A DNA stretch of 64,000 nt, taken from the NCBI RefSeq assembly GCF_030150285.1, contig NZ_JASLGE010000097.1, forward strand, positions 25,514-89,513, read 5' to 3'. This stretch comes from Pseudomonas sp. GTDB taxonomy: Bacteria; Pseudomonadota; Gammaproteobacteria; Pseudomonadales; Pseudomonadaceae. Position numbers and translations under genes: made by a program. The notes below the pieces were generated by a model. The model saw only the letters and a list, made by a program, of their open reading frames with translations. It ran no database searches and had not been told where the DNA came from. This document shows positions 36,610 to 45,361 of this stretch, in pieces (within the stretch, counting starts at the first letter, position 1; each line of letters starts with the position of its first letter).

Positions 36610-37299
36610 TCACCGGTCAGAAGAATTGTCCCCTCGAAGCTGATCGAGGTAGTTATAAACGGTGAAACGGCTCACGCCCAAGGCGGCTGCCGCTTTCTCG
36701 ACGCCCCCTTTTACAATGAAAAGACCGCGTTCCTGCATCACTCGAACGGCCTCGACCTTGGCTTGCTTGTTCATCTTGGTGCCCCCCAAACGCACCAATG
36801 CATCCTGGATGATCTGCGCCATCAATAACGCCATGTCAGCCGGTTCTGCGGGGTGTTCGGTTGCCGCTTGCAGCATCGGCTGCAACTGATCCAGGAACGC
36901 CTGCGCAGCACTCAGCCCAGTCAGATCGGCGTTGATACAGAGGCTGGCAAAAGGATGACCATTACGGTCACGGAACACCGCTGTTGCGCTGCGTAACGTG
37001 CGGCCATTCACGGTGGTGGGGTAGTCGGTGATAACCACGGGATCAATGCCTTGCTGTGCCTCGGAGGCCTCCCTGACAGCGGCAAATCCGCGATCCTGCT
37101 CTGGCCCGCCCAACACCGGGCTGCCGACCTTGCGCCCGGATATATGCCCGTTGGCGATCATGACGACGGAGTTTTCCGGGTGATCAAGATCGTGAAGGAG
37201 TAACTCGGTATTGCGCCCGATAACACTTGCCAGTGCAGTGATGGAGGCTTTCATCACGGCGAAAACGAGTCGACGTTCGTGGGCAATATCGACGGGCAT
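36610..37299 (-). CDS. YheO-PAS/HTH transcriptional regulator (DauR type)
   Basis: 229-aa regulator with an N-terminal YheO-like PAS domain (about 14-125, with LLHDLDHPENSVVMIANGHISGR and FASLCINADLTG) and a C-terminal helix-turn-helix (about 178-222, EKAAAALGVSRFTVYNYLDQL). DauR of P. aeruginosa, of this family, regulates D-arginine catabolism; others control amino-acid dehydratases and deaminases. Being 129 bp upstream of a serine/threonine dehydratase gene on the same strand suggests local control. Confidence 0.85.
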   Translation of the reverse strand: MPVDIAHERRLVFAVMKASITALASVIGRNTELLLHDLDHPENSVVMIANGHISGRKVGSPVLGGPEQDRGFAAVREASEAQQGIDPVVITDYPTTVNGRTLRSATAVFRDRNGHPFASLCINADLTGLSAAQAFLDQLQPMLQAATEHPAEPADMALLMAQIIQDALVRLGGTKMNKQAKVEAVRVMQERGLFIVKGGVEKAAAALGVSRFTVYNYLDQLRGDNSSDR

Positions 37300-37436
37300 A
37301 CGGGCTTCTCTTGGCTTTAATCAACAGTTGGTTGAAATATAGATTTTTTGTTTAAGTTGCGCAACGAATTTCAAGCGCGGCAAAGCCACACCGTTGCGGG
37401 TGGGTGACCGAAGCGTTTGGGCTTGAGCATGAAGAG

Positions 37437-37464
37437 GGCGTCAACGGGACCGTTGACGCCTTTT
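37437..37464. terminator. Perfect hairpin behind the 126-aa gene
   Basis: GGCGTCAACGG-GA-CCGTTGACGCC is an 11-bp perfect stem followed by TTTT on the plus strand. It lies 33 bp past the stop of the minus-strand gene at 37497, so it is probably its terminator although the T-tract is better in the other direction. Confidence 0.6.
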
Positions 37465-37496
37465 GTGTTGCAGGAGCAGGCTTGATTCTGCCCAGG

Positions 37497-37877
37497 TTAC
37501 TTCTGCAAGAACTGCGAGAAGTTCACACCTGTACCGGTCGGGCGCACATCCTGCAAGAAGGAGTCTTTGTCTGCGCTCAGTTCAAGGCTCATGGTCGGGG
37601 TGCGCTTGTGCGTAGCTCGCACCACCATGCCTTCGCGTTTTTCGCGCAGGAATGCCGTGGTCACCTTCAAGTGCAACAATTCGTCGGTGGCGGGCGTGTG
37701 CAGCAGCAGGTGCACCCACTCGTACTGGCCGACCGCCAGGCGAGCCAGTGGAATATCAAACCACCAGATATTCTTGTTGGTGTTCAACGTGGCCAGATGG
37801 CAATTGTTGACGCCGAGCACGGCACCGCCCAGTTCCTGGTTTCTGCGGGCAATGGCCTGCTTTTTATCGAGTTTCAT
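37497..37877 (-). CDS. Hypothetical protein, 126 aa
   Basis: I do not recognise this family. The start is at ATG 37877, behind AGGAAGGTT (open frame to 37928). The sequence is soluble, without signal peptide or membrane segment: a basic start (MKLDKKQAIARRNQ), a probable beta-rich body (NKNIWWFDIPLARLAVGQYEWVH, split by aromatic residues) and an end FSQFLQK. No enzyme motif is visible. It is a single gene with its own terminator; synteny with the neighbours gives no hint. Confidence 0.65.
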   Translation of the reverse strand: MKLDKKQAIARRNQELGGAVLGVNNCHLATLNTNKNIWWFDIPLARLAVGQYEWVHLLLHTPATDELLHLKVTTAFLREKREGMVVRATHKRTPTMSLELSADKDSFLQDVRPTGTGVNFSQFLQK

Positions 37878-37981
37878 AACCTTCCTACCATTTCGGATTT
37901 CAGCGCCACAGCCTGAATAGGCGGGCATTCTCGGGGGTTAGTGGGCAAACATAAAGCCCAACCTGCGTTGAGAGACGAAAT

Positions 37982-38009
37982 GAACCGTGCAAAGTCAATG
38001 AAACTCTGA
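37982..38009 (+). promoter_or_regulatory. Candidate AlgU (sigma E-type) promoter for csbD
   Basis: GAACCG (37982-37987), 17 nt, then TCTGA (38005-38009) resembles the AlgU consensus GAACTT-N16/17-TCTGA; the -35 has four of six bases. It lies 65 bp upstream of the csbD start. CsbD proteins are typical of envelope or general stress regulons. Confidence 0.45.
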
Positions 38010-38074
38010 CGCTGAAACAGGGGTCAACCCTACGTCGAGGTTATGACATCCGATATTTCAATAGGAGAAATCCC

Positions 38075-38266
38075 ATGAGCAGCACTGGCGATAAGATCAA
38101 AGGCAAAGCGAACGAAGTGATAGGTAATGTCAAACAAACGGTGGGTAAAGCGACTGACAATGACAAGCTGCGCACGGAAGGCAAGGTCCAGGAGCTGAAA
38201 GGCGAAGGGCAGCAAGCTGTCGGCAAGGCTAAAGATGCGGTAAAGAAAACCATCGATAAAGCCTGA
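38075..38266 (+). CDS. CsbD-family stress-response protein
   Basis: 63-aa highly charged, Lys/Gly-rich protein of the CsbD family: DKIKGKANEVIGNVKQTVGKATDNDKL-type repeats in two similar halves, followed by AKDAVKKTIDKA. Members are abundant under general or osmotic stress, but the molecular role is unknown. AGGAG at about 38062 lies 8 nt before the ATG. A terminator follows at 38317-38343. Confidence 0.9.
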   Translation: MSSTGDKIKGKANEVIGNVKQTVGKATDNDKLRTEGKVQELKGEGQQAVGKAKDAVKKTIDKA

Positions 38267-38316
38267 GAATACGGTTCAATGCGACGCAGGCGTCGGGCCT
38301 GTTTAGCATGTGTTAG

Positions 38317-38343
38317 CGGTCACCCCTTGCGGTGGCCGTTTTT
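38317..38343 (+). terminator. Intrinsic terminator after csbD
   Basis: CGGTCACC (38317-38324) pairs with GGTGGCCG (38331-38338), one G-T pair, 6-nt loop, followed by five T. Confidence 0.8.
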
Positions 38344-38453
38344 ACATCCGTGTTAGTAAAGTCGCCAACTCGACTACTTTTGATGTAGAACCCCTGTTTT
38401 GAGCTGTTAGCTGGTTTGCATGATCAATGCGTGAAGCGGCGAAAGGAGACGCT

Positions 38454-39407
38454 ATGTTTTTCCCGGTTTTGAATGGCCTGCCTCTGGGGAAGGTCCTGAT
38501 CCGAACGGTCAAGGAGTTTATCGACGACGAAATGTCGACCTATGCCTCGGCGTTGGCCTATCAAATGCTGTTTTCGTTGTTTCCGTTCATTCTGTTTTTG
38601 ATTGCCCTGATCGGCTTTTTACACCTGCCCGATTTTTTCACCTGGTTGCGTTTGCAATCGGAACTGGTGCTTCCGCCGCAAGCGCTGGAGTCGGTCAACC
38701 CGGTGATTGATCAGTTACAGCAATCCAAGGGCGGATTGGTATCGGTCGGTATTCTGATTGCCTTGTGGACCGCGTCGGCGAGCGTAAGGCTGATGATGAG
38801 CGCCATGAACGCGGCCTACGACGTGGTCGAAGGGCGGCCCATCTGGAAACGTTTTCCGCTGTCGATTTTTTACACCATCGGTATTGCCGGCATGCTCCTG
38901 GCCGCCGCCGCGCTGATGGTGCTTGGCCCGCAAGTCATGAGTTGGCTGGCAAAACAGGTGGGCCTTGAAGCGTTTGTGGTGACGTTGTGGACCCTCCTGC
39001 GTTGGCCCGTCATCGTGTTATTGCTGATGGTTGCAGTGGCCGTGATCTACTACGTCATGCCCGATGTGGAGCAGAAGTTTCGCTTTATCACCCCGGGCTC
39101 GGTATTGGCCGTGGTGGTGTGGATTGTAGCCTCGCTGGGTTTTGCTTTTTATGTCAAAACGTTTGCTGACTACAACGCCATGTATGGCAGCATCGGTGCC
39201 ATTATCGTGTTGTTACTGTATTTCTACATTTCGGCGGCCGTGCTGCTGTTGGGCGCTGAAATGAATGCCGTGATTGAGCATATGTCCGCTGAGGGCAAGG
39301 ACCCGGGTGAAAAAACATTCGATGAAGCGGATGACCCGGATCCCAAGCAGCATGTCAGCGGGCTAGGGCGCGACCCTTCCCTGAAATCCACTTCTGATGA
39401 AGCCTGA
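38454..39407 (+). CDS. YihY/BrkB-family inner-membrane protein
   Basis: 317-aa multi-pass membrane protein of the YihY (virulence factor BrkB) family, function unsettled. Six or so hydrophobic segments begin at about 30; the family block YASALAYQMLFSLFPFILF is at about 31-49, and YNAMYGSIGAIIVLLLYFY near 240. A charged cytoplasmic tail ends it (DPGEKTFDEADDPDPK). The start is ATG 38454 behind AAAGGAG. It runs into the peptide deformylase gene, which starts 5 bp later, so the two are co-transcribed. Confidence 0.87.
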   Translation: MFFPVLNGLPLGKVLIRTVKEFIDDEMSTYASALAYQMLFSLFPFILFLIALIGFLHLPDFFTWLRLQSELVLPPQALESVNPVIDQLQQSKGGLVSVGILIALWTASASVRLMMSAMNAAYDVVEGRPIWKRFPLSIFYTIGIAGMLLAAAALMVLGPQVMSWLAKQVGLEAFVVTLWTLLRWPVIVLLLMVAVAVIYYVMPDVEQKFRFITPGSVLAVVVWIVASLGFAFYVKTFADYNAMYGSIGAIIVLLLYFYISAAVLLLGAEMNAVIEHMSAEGKDPGEKTFDEADDPDPKQHVSGLGRDPSLKSTSDEA

Positions 39408-39412
39408 CGACT

Positions 39413-39955
39413 ATGATTCGTGAAATCCTGAAAATGGGCGATGAGCGTCTATTGCGCGTGGCACCGCCGGTTCCAGCCGAGATGTTCGACTCCCCTGAGC
39501 TCTGGCAGTTGATCGACGACATGCTGCAAACCATGGAGCATGCGGGCGGTGTTGGGCTGGCGGCACCGCAAATTGGCGTTGACCTGCAACTGGTGATTTT
39601 CGGGTTTGAGCACAGTGAGCGCTACCCGGATGCCGAACCGGTGCCGCAAACCATTCTGATCAACCCGCTAATCACACCATTAAGCCCGGCAGTGGCTGAG
39701 GACTGGGAAGGCTGTTTGTCCGTGCCTGGGCTGCGTGGCACGGTAGAGCGTTACGAGAGGATCCGCTATGAGGGCTTAACGCCCAAAGGTGAACTGATCG
39801 TGCGCGAGGCTGACGGGTTTCATGCGCGGGTGGTCCAGCATGAATGCGATCATCTGATCGGCCGTCTGTACCCTTCGCGCATCAAGGACTTCACCCAATT
39901 CGGATTTACCGAGGTGCTGTTCCCGGGTATTGACGAGTCGCCCGTGCAAGCGTGA
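39413..39955 (+). CDS. def: Peptide deformylase (second, stand-alone copy)
   Basis: Removes the N-formyl group from nascent proteins; Fe/Zn enzyme. All three motifs are intact in the 180-aa protein: GVGLAAPQI (about 46-54), EGCLSVPGLRG (about 101-111, metal Cys) and QHECDHLIG (about 144-152, two His and the catalytic Glu). It lacks the fmt neighbour that marks the housekeeping def locus and instead lies 5 bp behind the YihY gene, so it is probably an accessory copy. Confidence 0.93.
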   Translation: MIREILKMGDERLLRVAPPVPAEMFDSPELWQLIDDMLQTMEHAGGVGLAAPQIGVDLQLVIFGFEHSERYPDAEPVPQTILINPLITPLSPAVAEDWEGCLSVPGLRGTVERYERIRYEGLTPKGELIVREADGFHARVVQHECDHLIGRLYPSRIKDFTQFGFTEVLFPGIDESPVQA

Positions 39956-40005
39956 TTGCCCGGCCTATGCAGGCGCGAAACCTTCATGTCTGCACAGGCC
40001 AAGCG

Positions 40006-40410
40006 TCAACAGCCCATCGCGATCATCGCCTTGTTGCGTTGGTAGCGAACCAGTCGTTCGTGCATCACGTGGGGCAAGTCCACGTCCAGGCTAAACCCCA
40101 GCCCTTCATAAAAGCCTTGCAACTGCGGGTCGCAAAACAACCACACCGGGCCCTCACAGGGTGAAACCGCAGCCTTCACCAGTGCGCCCGCAATGCCTTG
40201 GCCACGCCGATGCGGTGCGACAAATAAGCCGGTCAGCCAAAAGCCATGTGCGGCTGGCCGCAAACATAAACCGGCGACAATCTCTTCCTGGCGAGCGACC
40301 CACAACTGTGCGTCTTTACTGGCTTTCATCGATGACTGGTGGGCGCGATAAAATTTGTTCATCAAGGGCCACAAAGGCGTGTCGAGCGGTGTGTAAATAA
40401 GGGAGGTCAT
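40006..40410 (-). CDS. GNAT-family N-acetyltransferase
   Basis: 134-aa acetyltransferase-fold protein. The acetyl-CoA motif A is LFVAPHRRGQGIAGALVKAA (about 67-86), followed by the CDPQLQGFYEGLGFSL block of motif B. The substrate is unknown. It is convergent with def and stands alone. The 280-bp stretch upstream (40411-40690) holds no gene. Confidence 0.82.
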   Translation of the reverse strand: MTSLIYTPLDTPLWPLMNKFYRAHQSSMKASKDAQLWVARQEEIVAGLCLRPAAHGFWLTGLFVAPHRRGQGIAGALVKAAVSPCEGPVWLFCDPQLQGFYEGLGFSLDVDLPHVMHERLVRYQRNKAMIAMGC

Positions 40411-40690
40411 GGCGGTTTGGGTCGGTTGAAGGCGCGCGCAGTTTAAAGCAAAACACCGGTTCGCATGCGGGCCGTTATGTCAGGCAGTGCTGTGCAGGGC
40501 GGGTGTTTATCACAGGTTGATGGCAATTTGCTTGCAGCCTTTTGGCGGGTGTCTATGCTTCTTTCAGCGGGGCTTGGAGGGTGTGCCACTTAACCCCGGT
40601 ATGCGCAAGGTCCTGCGTCAGGGGTCAAGAGCACGGGCTGTTGGTGTGCCTTGAACATTTTTCCATAGGCCGCACTCCAGGGTATGACTC

Positions 40691-42010
40691 ATGTTCGATT
40701 TGAATCGAAAAGCTAACCTGCTCGAAAATCAACGTCTTAGCTGCTCTTTGAGTGAGGTGAAAGCGAAGGTTCTGGCGATCAGTCGTTCAATGGCCATGAT
40801 TGAGTTCGCCCCTGACGGCACGATTCTGGAGGCCAATGATAATTTTTGCCGGGTGACGGGCTATGCCGTCGATGAGATTCGCGGCAAACATCACCGGTTA
40901 TTTTGCGAAGAGCCTTACACCCGGACGGCAGAGTACGCCCGTTTTTGGCGTGATCTGGCGAGCGGTGAGGCCATGACGGGTACCTACCTGCGGGTTGACA
41001 AGGCTGGACACGAGGTGTGGCTTGAAGCCAGCTACATGCCGATCGTCGACGCCAATCAACAGGTGACCCGCGTTATCAAAGTGGCTGCCGACATTACGGC
41101 GCGGATAAACAAAGAGCATGAGAACCAGAGTATCGTGAATGCGCTCAGCCGTTCGATGGCGGTGATTGAGTTTTCGCCCGATGGCCGTGTCGTCCACGCC
41201 AACCAGAATTTTCTCGATACCATGCATTACTCGCTGGCAGAAATCGTGGGCCAGCACCACAGTCTGTTTTGCCATCGCAGTGAGAGCGAGTCAGCCGGGT
41301 ATAAAGCGTTCTGGGCGTCGCTCAATCGTGGCGAGTATCATTCCAAACGCTTTGAACGGGTCGATAAGTACGGGCACACCGTGTTTCTGGAGGCGTCCTA
41401 TAACCCGATTTTCGATGCCAAAGGGCGGCTGTATAAAGTGGTGAAGTTCGCCAGCAACATCACCAGCCAGGTCACGAACCTGCAGACTGCGGCCGAGTCA
41501 GCTCACACCACATCGGTGCAAAACGATGCCTGCGCGCAGAAGGGCTCACAGGTGGTTCAGCAAACCGTGCAAGTCATCGAAGCTATTTCCCGTGACCTGA
41601 ATGAGGCCGCGCAAAGCATTGATGCGGTGAGCAAGCAGTCCGATATTATTGGCAAAATCGTGCAGACCATTCGAGGCATTGCCGACCAGACTAACTTGCT
41701 GGCACTCAACGCGGCCATTGAGGCCGCGCGGGCAGGTGAGCATGGACGTGGTTTTGCCGTGGTGGCCGATGAGGTGCGCAGCCTGGCTGCGCGCACCAGC
41801 GCCGCGACGGTAGAAATTGTGGAGGTGGTGCGCAAAAACCATGACTTGTCGATGAGCGCGGTCAACAGCATGCAGTCGAGTTTGAGTCGAACCGGCCTGG
41901 GCGTGTCGCTGGCGAACGAGGCGGGTGAAGCGATACTGGAGATCCAGCAAGGCTCCCGTCATGTGGTCGATGCCATCAGCCAGTTCAACTCGACGTTACA
42001 GTTGCACTGA
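40691..42010 (+). CDS. Soluble PAS-PAS methyl-accepting protein, BdlA-like
   Basis: 439-aa chemoreceptor without membrane segments. It has PAS 1 at about 25-135 (MAMIEFAPDGTILEANDNF), PAS 2 at about 145-255 (MAVIEFSPDGRVVHANQNF) and a short signalling domain with the receptor tip ADQTNLLALNAAIEAARAGE (about 332-351). The architecture and length match BdlA of P. aeruginosa (about 417 aa), which senses cues for biofilm dispersal. It is monocistronic with no adjacent che genes, so it may join the main chemosensory array or act in c-di-GMP signalling. Confidence 0.88.
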   Translation: MFDLNRKANLLENQRLSCSLSEVKAKVLAISRSMAMIEFAPDGTILEANDNFCRVTGYAVDEIRGKHHRLFCEEPYTRTAEYARFWRDLASGEAMTGTYLRVDKAGHEVWLEASYMPIVDANQQVTRVIKVAADITARINKEHENQSIVNALSRSMAVIEFSPDGRVVHANQNFLDTMHYSLAEIVGQHHSLFCHRSESESAGYKAFWASLNRGEYHSKRFERVDKYGHTVFLEASYNPIFDAKGRLYKVVKFASNITSQVTNLQTAAESAHTTSVQNDACAQKGSQVVQQTVQVIEAISRDLNEAAQSIDAVSKQSDIIGKIVQTIRGIADQTNLLALNAAIEAARAGEHGRGFAVVADEVRSLAARTSAATVEIVEVVRKNHDLSMSAVNSMQSSLSRTGLGVSLANEAGEAILEIQQGSRHVVDAISQFNSTLQLH

Positions 42011-42019
42011 TAGGGTCAG

Positions 42020-43012
42020 TTAGGGCCGCATGGCCTGATCAATGGCGGTCAGCACGGGCTGGGTCAGGCGTGGCAGTACCTCCAGAGCCCCCAGGTTCTC
42101 GGTTAACTGTTTCGTACTGGATGCACCCAGTAACACGCTGCTGACGCTCGGATTGCTCAGCGCCCAAGCGATGCTCAACTGGGCCCTGGAGCACTGCAGT
42201 TCATCGGCGATGACCTGCAGGCGCAGGCTGGCCGATAGCTTCTCGGTTTGCTTGCCTTCGAACACAAAGTCCGTGAGCCACTCAAAGCCAGGCGTGTTCA
42301 GCCGCGAGCCCTGTGCAATACCGGCATCGTAACGACCGGCCAATACCCCGCTGGCCAACGGAGACCAAGTGGTCAGCCCCAGCCCATGCTCGTCGACCAG
42401 CGAGCGGTATTCCTGTTCCACAACCGTGCGATGAAAGAGGTTGTATTGTGGTTGTTCCAGTTGCGGGCCAATCAAATGGTGGGCCTTGCAGAATTCAATC
42501 AGGGCCAGCACATCCTTGGCAGGCCATTGCGAAGTCCCCCAGTACAGAATTTTCCCGCGCTGCACCAAGCCATGCATCGTCCAGGCGATCTCCTCCAGCG
42601 ACATATCGGGATCAGGGCGATGGCACAGGTAGATATCCAGGTAGTCCACACCAAAACGCTGTAAGGCCTGATCACAGGCTTCGATGATGTGTTTGCGGCT
42701 CAGGCCCTGCTGGGTAGGGCGTTGCACGCTCGTACTGTCGTGATTGTCCCCTGTGCCAAACAGGACTTTGCTTGACACACAGAAGCCATCACGCGGCCAA
42801 CCCAGCTGTTTGAACGCGCGCCCCAGCATCCGCTCGGCTTCACCGCCTAGATACACCTCGGCGCTGTCAAAGAAATTGATCCCGTGATCGTAGGCACACG
42901 CCAAGCACTCCCGTGAGGCGCTATCGTTCAGTGAGGTGCCAAAAGTGATCCAACTGCCGTAAGACACGGCAGAGAGTTTAAGGCCAGATTGACCAAGGCG
43001 GCGGTATTGCAT
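42020..43012 (-). CDS. Aldo/keto reductase (voltage-gated K-channel beta-subunit type)
   Basis: 330-aa NADPH-dependent oxidoreductase of the AKR superfamily. Start at MQYRRLGQSGLKLSAVSYG (ATG 43012); the frame runs on to 43171 without family similarity. Catalytic Asp/Tyr lie in FDSAEVYLGGEAERML, Lys in SSKVLFG and His in LDIYLCHRPDPD, with the coenzyme block SVLLGASSTKQL near the end. Substrate unknown. It is on the same strand as the LysR gene behind which it lies, 98 bp away, and so may be its target. Confidence 0.88.
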   Translation of the reverse strand: MQYRRLGQSGLKLSAVSYGSWITFGTSLNDSASRECLACAYDHGINFFDSAEVYLGGEAERMLGRAFKQLGWPRDGFCVSSKVLFGTGDNHDSTSVQRPTQQGLSRKHIIEACDQALQRFGVDYLDIYLCHRPDPDMSLEEIAWTMHGLVQRGKILYWGTSQWPAKDVLALIEFCKAHHLIGPQLEQPQYNLFHRTVVEQEYRSLVDEHGLGLTTWSPLASGVLAGRYDAGIAQGSRLNTPGFEWLTDFVFEGKQTEKLSASLRLQVIADELQCSRAQLSIAWALSNPSVSSVLLGASSTKQLTENLGALEVLPRLTQPVLTAIDQAMRP

Positions 43013-43110
43013 GAGGTGTGCTCCAGCGTTAAAGGCGAGGGCGTCATGCTGATACCTCAACGAGGTGCCGTAAAATACCGTTTTTATTGCATATTGAGAC
43101 TTTAAAAGTA

Positions 43111-44031
43111 TCAGTTGCTCAGTGCCCGTTGCGTGCGCAGGTGTGCGACCAGTCGATCTCTGATGGGGCATAAGCGTGAGGGGTTCCAGGCCATCAACAG
43201 TTCGATTTCGCCGAGCTCGGGTGTGGCCTGATGCAATAAAGGCCTAAAGGCTACACCCGTACAGGCATGGACGGACTGAGAGGCGGGCACCAGCGCGCTA
43301 CCAAAACCGCAAGCGACCAGTGCAGGCAAGGTATGAAGTTGACGAACATAGTGTTCAACTTTGGGCACAAACCCGGCTGTTTGGCACAGCGCCGTCAATT
43401 GATCATGCCAACCCTGACCCAGGCCGCGAGCGGTGGCCACAAACGGCTCATCCCTGAGGGCCCTGAGATCAACCGCGTCGAGTTGGGCCAGAGGGTGCTC
43501 GGCCGGTAGCGCGACCACCACCGGTTCACTAAACAGGGGTTCCAGTTGCAGCAATGGGGTGGTTCGACCGGGGGTGCGGATAAATCCGATATCGGTGCTG
43601 CCTTGCTCCAACGCTTCAATCTGTTCGGCCGTGGTGGCCTCTTTCAGACTGAAAGCGACACCTGGCGAGGCCTGCCGAAAAGTCTTTAGCGCCAGAAGGG
43701 CGATGGGGTAAGGCGCAAGATTGATAAAACTCAGGTTCAGTAGGCCTTCCAACCCCTGCGCGACGCGGCGCGTGTTGGCGACACCTTCGTCCAGGCTGCT
43801 GAGCATGTGCTGAGCAGTGATCAAAAAGGCGCTGCCAGCGGCTGTCAGCGCAACGCTGCGGTTCGTACGCTCAAACAAGGCGTACCCGATGGTCTGCTCA
43901 AGGCGCCGAATGGCTTGGCTCAAAGGCGGCTGCGCCATGTTGAGCCGTTCGGCGGCCCGGTGAAAATGCAGCTCTTGGGCCACGGCGATGAACTGACGCA
44001 GCAGGCGGGTTTCAATCATTGCAGGGCTCAT
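43111..44031 (-). CDS. LysR-family transcriptional regulator
   Basis: 306 aa from ATG 44031 (a TTG at 44037 is in frame; no strong ribosome-binding site fits either). The N-terminal winged helix is LLRQFIAVAQELHFHRAAERLNMAQPPLSQAIRRLE, in two stretches at about residues 8-43, and a periplasmic-binding-like effector domain follows from about 92. The aldo/keto reductase follows on the same strand. The effector and targets are unknown. Confidence 0.86.
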   Translation of the reverse strand: MSPAMIETRLLRQFIAVAQELHFHRAAERLNMAQPPLSQAIRRLEQTIGYALFERTNRSVALTAAGSAFLITAQHMLSSLDEGVANTRRVAQGLEGLLNLSFINLAPYPIALLALKTFRQASPGVAFSLKEATTAEQIEALEQGSTDIGFIRTPGRTTPLLQLEPLFSEPVVVALPAEHPLAQLDAVDLRALRDEPFVATARGLGQGWHDQLTALCQTAGFVPKVEHYVRQLHTLPALVACGFGSALVPASQSVHACTGVAFRPLLHQATPELGEIELLMAWNPSRLCPIRDRLVAHLRTQRALSN

Positions 44032-44103
44032 GGTCAATCAGCTTTGAGGCGCTTGAACGTACCAAAGATTGGGCCTGTGGGCCTAGCCGTCATTTAGCGC
44101 GCG

Positions 44104-45135
44104 TTAGCTGCTCTCGCGAACCATCAGTTCAAATCCCATGTCCTGCACAGGGTTGGGCACCTGATTGCCCGCCATTAGCGTCAGCATCTGTTCCGCTGCG
44201 CGCCGGCCAATCGCCTCTCGCGGTGTGCGAATGCTGCTCAGGCGCGGCACCATAAATTCAGACGATGGCAAGTCATTAAAACCCAGTACGGCGATTTGCT
44301 CCGGAATGCGGATGCCCATGCGCGCGGCTTCCAGCAAGGCTCCCTGGGCAAGGTCGTCGTTACCGAAAAAGACTGCATCCACCTGCGGCTGGCTGGCCAG
44401 CAAGTGCAGAAACAGCTCACCCCCCAACCCGACAGAGGAGGGGCGTGGCGTCAGCACTTCGAGGGCCGGGTTGTACAAACCGGCGGCCTGCAAGGCGCGC
44501 CGGTAACCTTCCCCGCGCAGGAGCGTGCGCTGATCGAGCTGTGCACCGATGTAGGCCAGGTGCCGACGGCCCCGTGAAATCAAGTGCCGCGCTGCCGTTT
44601 CGCCGGCCTTGATTTGAGAGAAACCGACACAATTCACCCCGGCCTTGGCGTCCAGTTCCATCATGTAGACGCACGGTACATGGCTGGTTTCGATTAGCTG
44701 GCGCACGCTCTCGGAGCGATCAAATCCGGTCAGCAAAAAGCCACGGGGCTGATAGGCCATATAATTGCGCAGCAAGTTTTCTTCTTCGTCGCGCGAGTAA
44801 TGGTAATTACCGATCAACACTTCAAAGCCCCGTGGGCGCAACACGCCATGGATTGCTTCGAGGGTGTCGATAAAAAGCAGGTTGGACAGTGACGGTACCA
44901 ACACCACCACGGAATGGCTTTGTGCCGAGGCCAGTGCGCGAGCGGCCGGGTTGACCACGTAGTTCAACTCATCTGCGGCTTTACGCACTTTCTCGACCAA
45001 CTCCGTGGCCACACTGCTGATACCGCGCAAGGCGCGTGACGCGGTAATCGGGCTGACGCCAGCGAGCCGGGCCACTTCGTTCAAGGTGGGGCGTCCGGTG
45101 GTTCGGGTATTTTTATCGTTCTTGGGGGCGGTCAT
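44104..45135 (-). CDS. gntR: GntR, LacI-family gluconate repressor
   Basis: 343-aa LacI-type repressor released by gluconate or 6-phosphogluconate. The N-terminal helix-turn-helix is PTLNEVARLAGVSPITASRAL (split here at about 16-27 and 28-36), the hinge is NPAARALASAQ, and the periplasmic-binding-type core runs to the end. I take ATG 45135 (MTAPKNDKNTR). It is divergent from gntK with 226 bp between starts; a candidate operator lies at 45165-45178. Partner of gntK in the gluconate branch that feeds the Entner-Doudoroff genes in this window. Confidence 0.9.
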   Translation of the reverse strand: MTAPKNDKNTRTTGRPTLNEVARLAGVSPITASRALRGISSVATELVEKVRKAADELNYVVNPAARALASAQSHSVVVLVPSLSNLLFIDTLEAIHGVLRPRGFEVLIGNYHYSRDEEENLLRNYMAYQPRGFLLTGFDRSESVRQLIETSHVPCVYMMELDAKAGVNCVGFSQIKAGETAARHLISRGRRHLAYIGAQLDQRTLLRGEGYRRALQAAGLYNPALEVLTPRPSSVGLGGELFLHLLASQPQVDAVFFGNDDLAQGALLEAARMGIRIPEQIAVLGFNDLPSSEFMVPRLSSIRTPREAIGRRAAEQMLTLMAGNQVPNPVQDMGFELMVRESS

Positions 45136-45164
45136 CGGGTGCCTTGCCAAACAAAAAACAAGTC

Positions 45165-45178
45165 TCTAAGGTAGCGCT
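45165..45178. promoter_or_regulatory. Candidate GntR operator
   Basis: TCTAAGGTAGCGCT matches, but for its first base, the P. aeruginosa GntR operator as I recall it (AC-N-AAG-N-TAGCGCT). It lies 30 bp from the gntR start in the gntR-gntK divergent region. Confidence 0.5.
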
Positions 45179-45361
45179 GTCCGGGCAGGCCCGCAATTGC
45201 CCGATAGTATGCAGGCGTGTTCCTCCCTCTTCGTAGGTTGAGAGCGTTGCAGCATCTCCCCATAAAAATGACAAATAGACGTCGGTAGCCTGAGCGTTTG
45301 CTCTGTGTTCACCCTTGAATGCAGGTGCAAAGACAGCGCTGTCTTCGAGCCGAGGTGTTTC

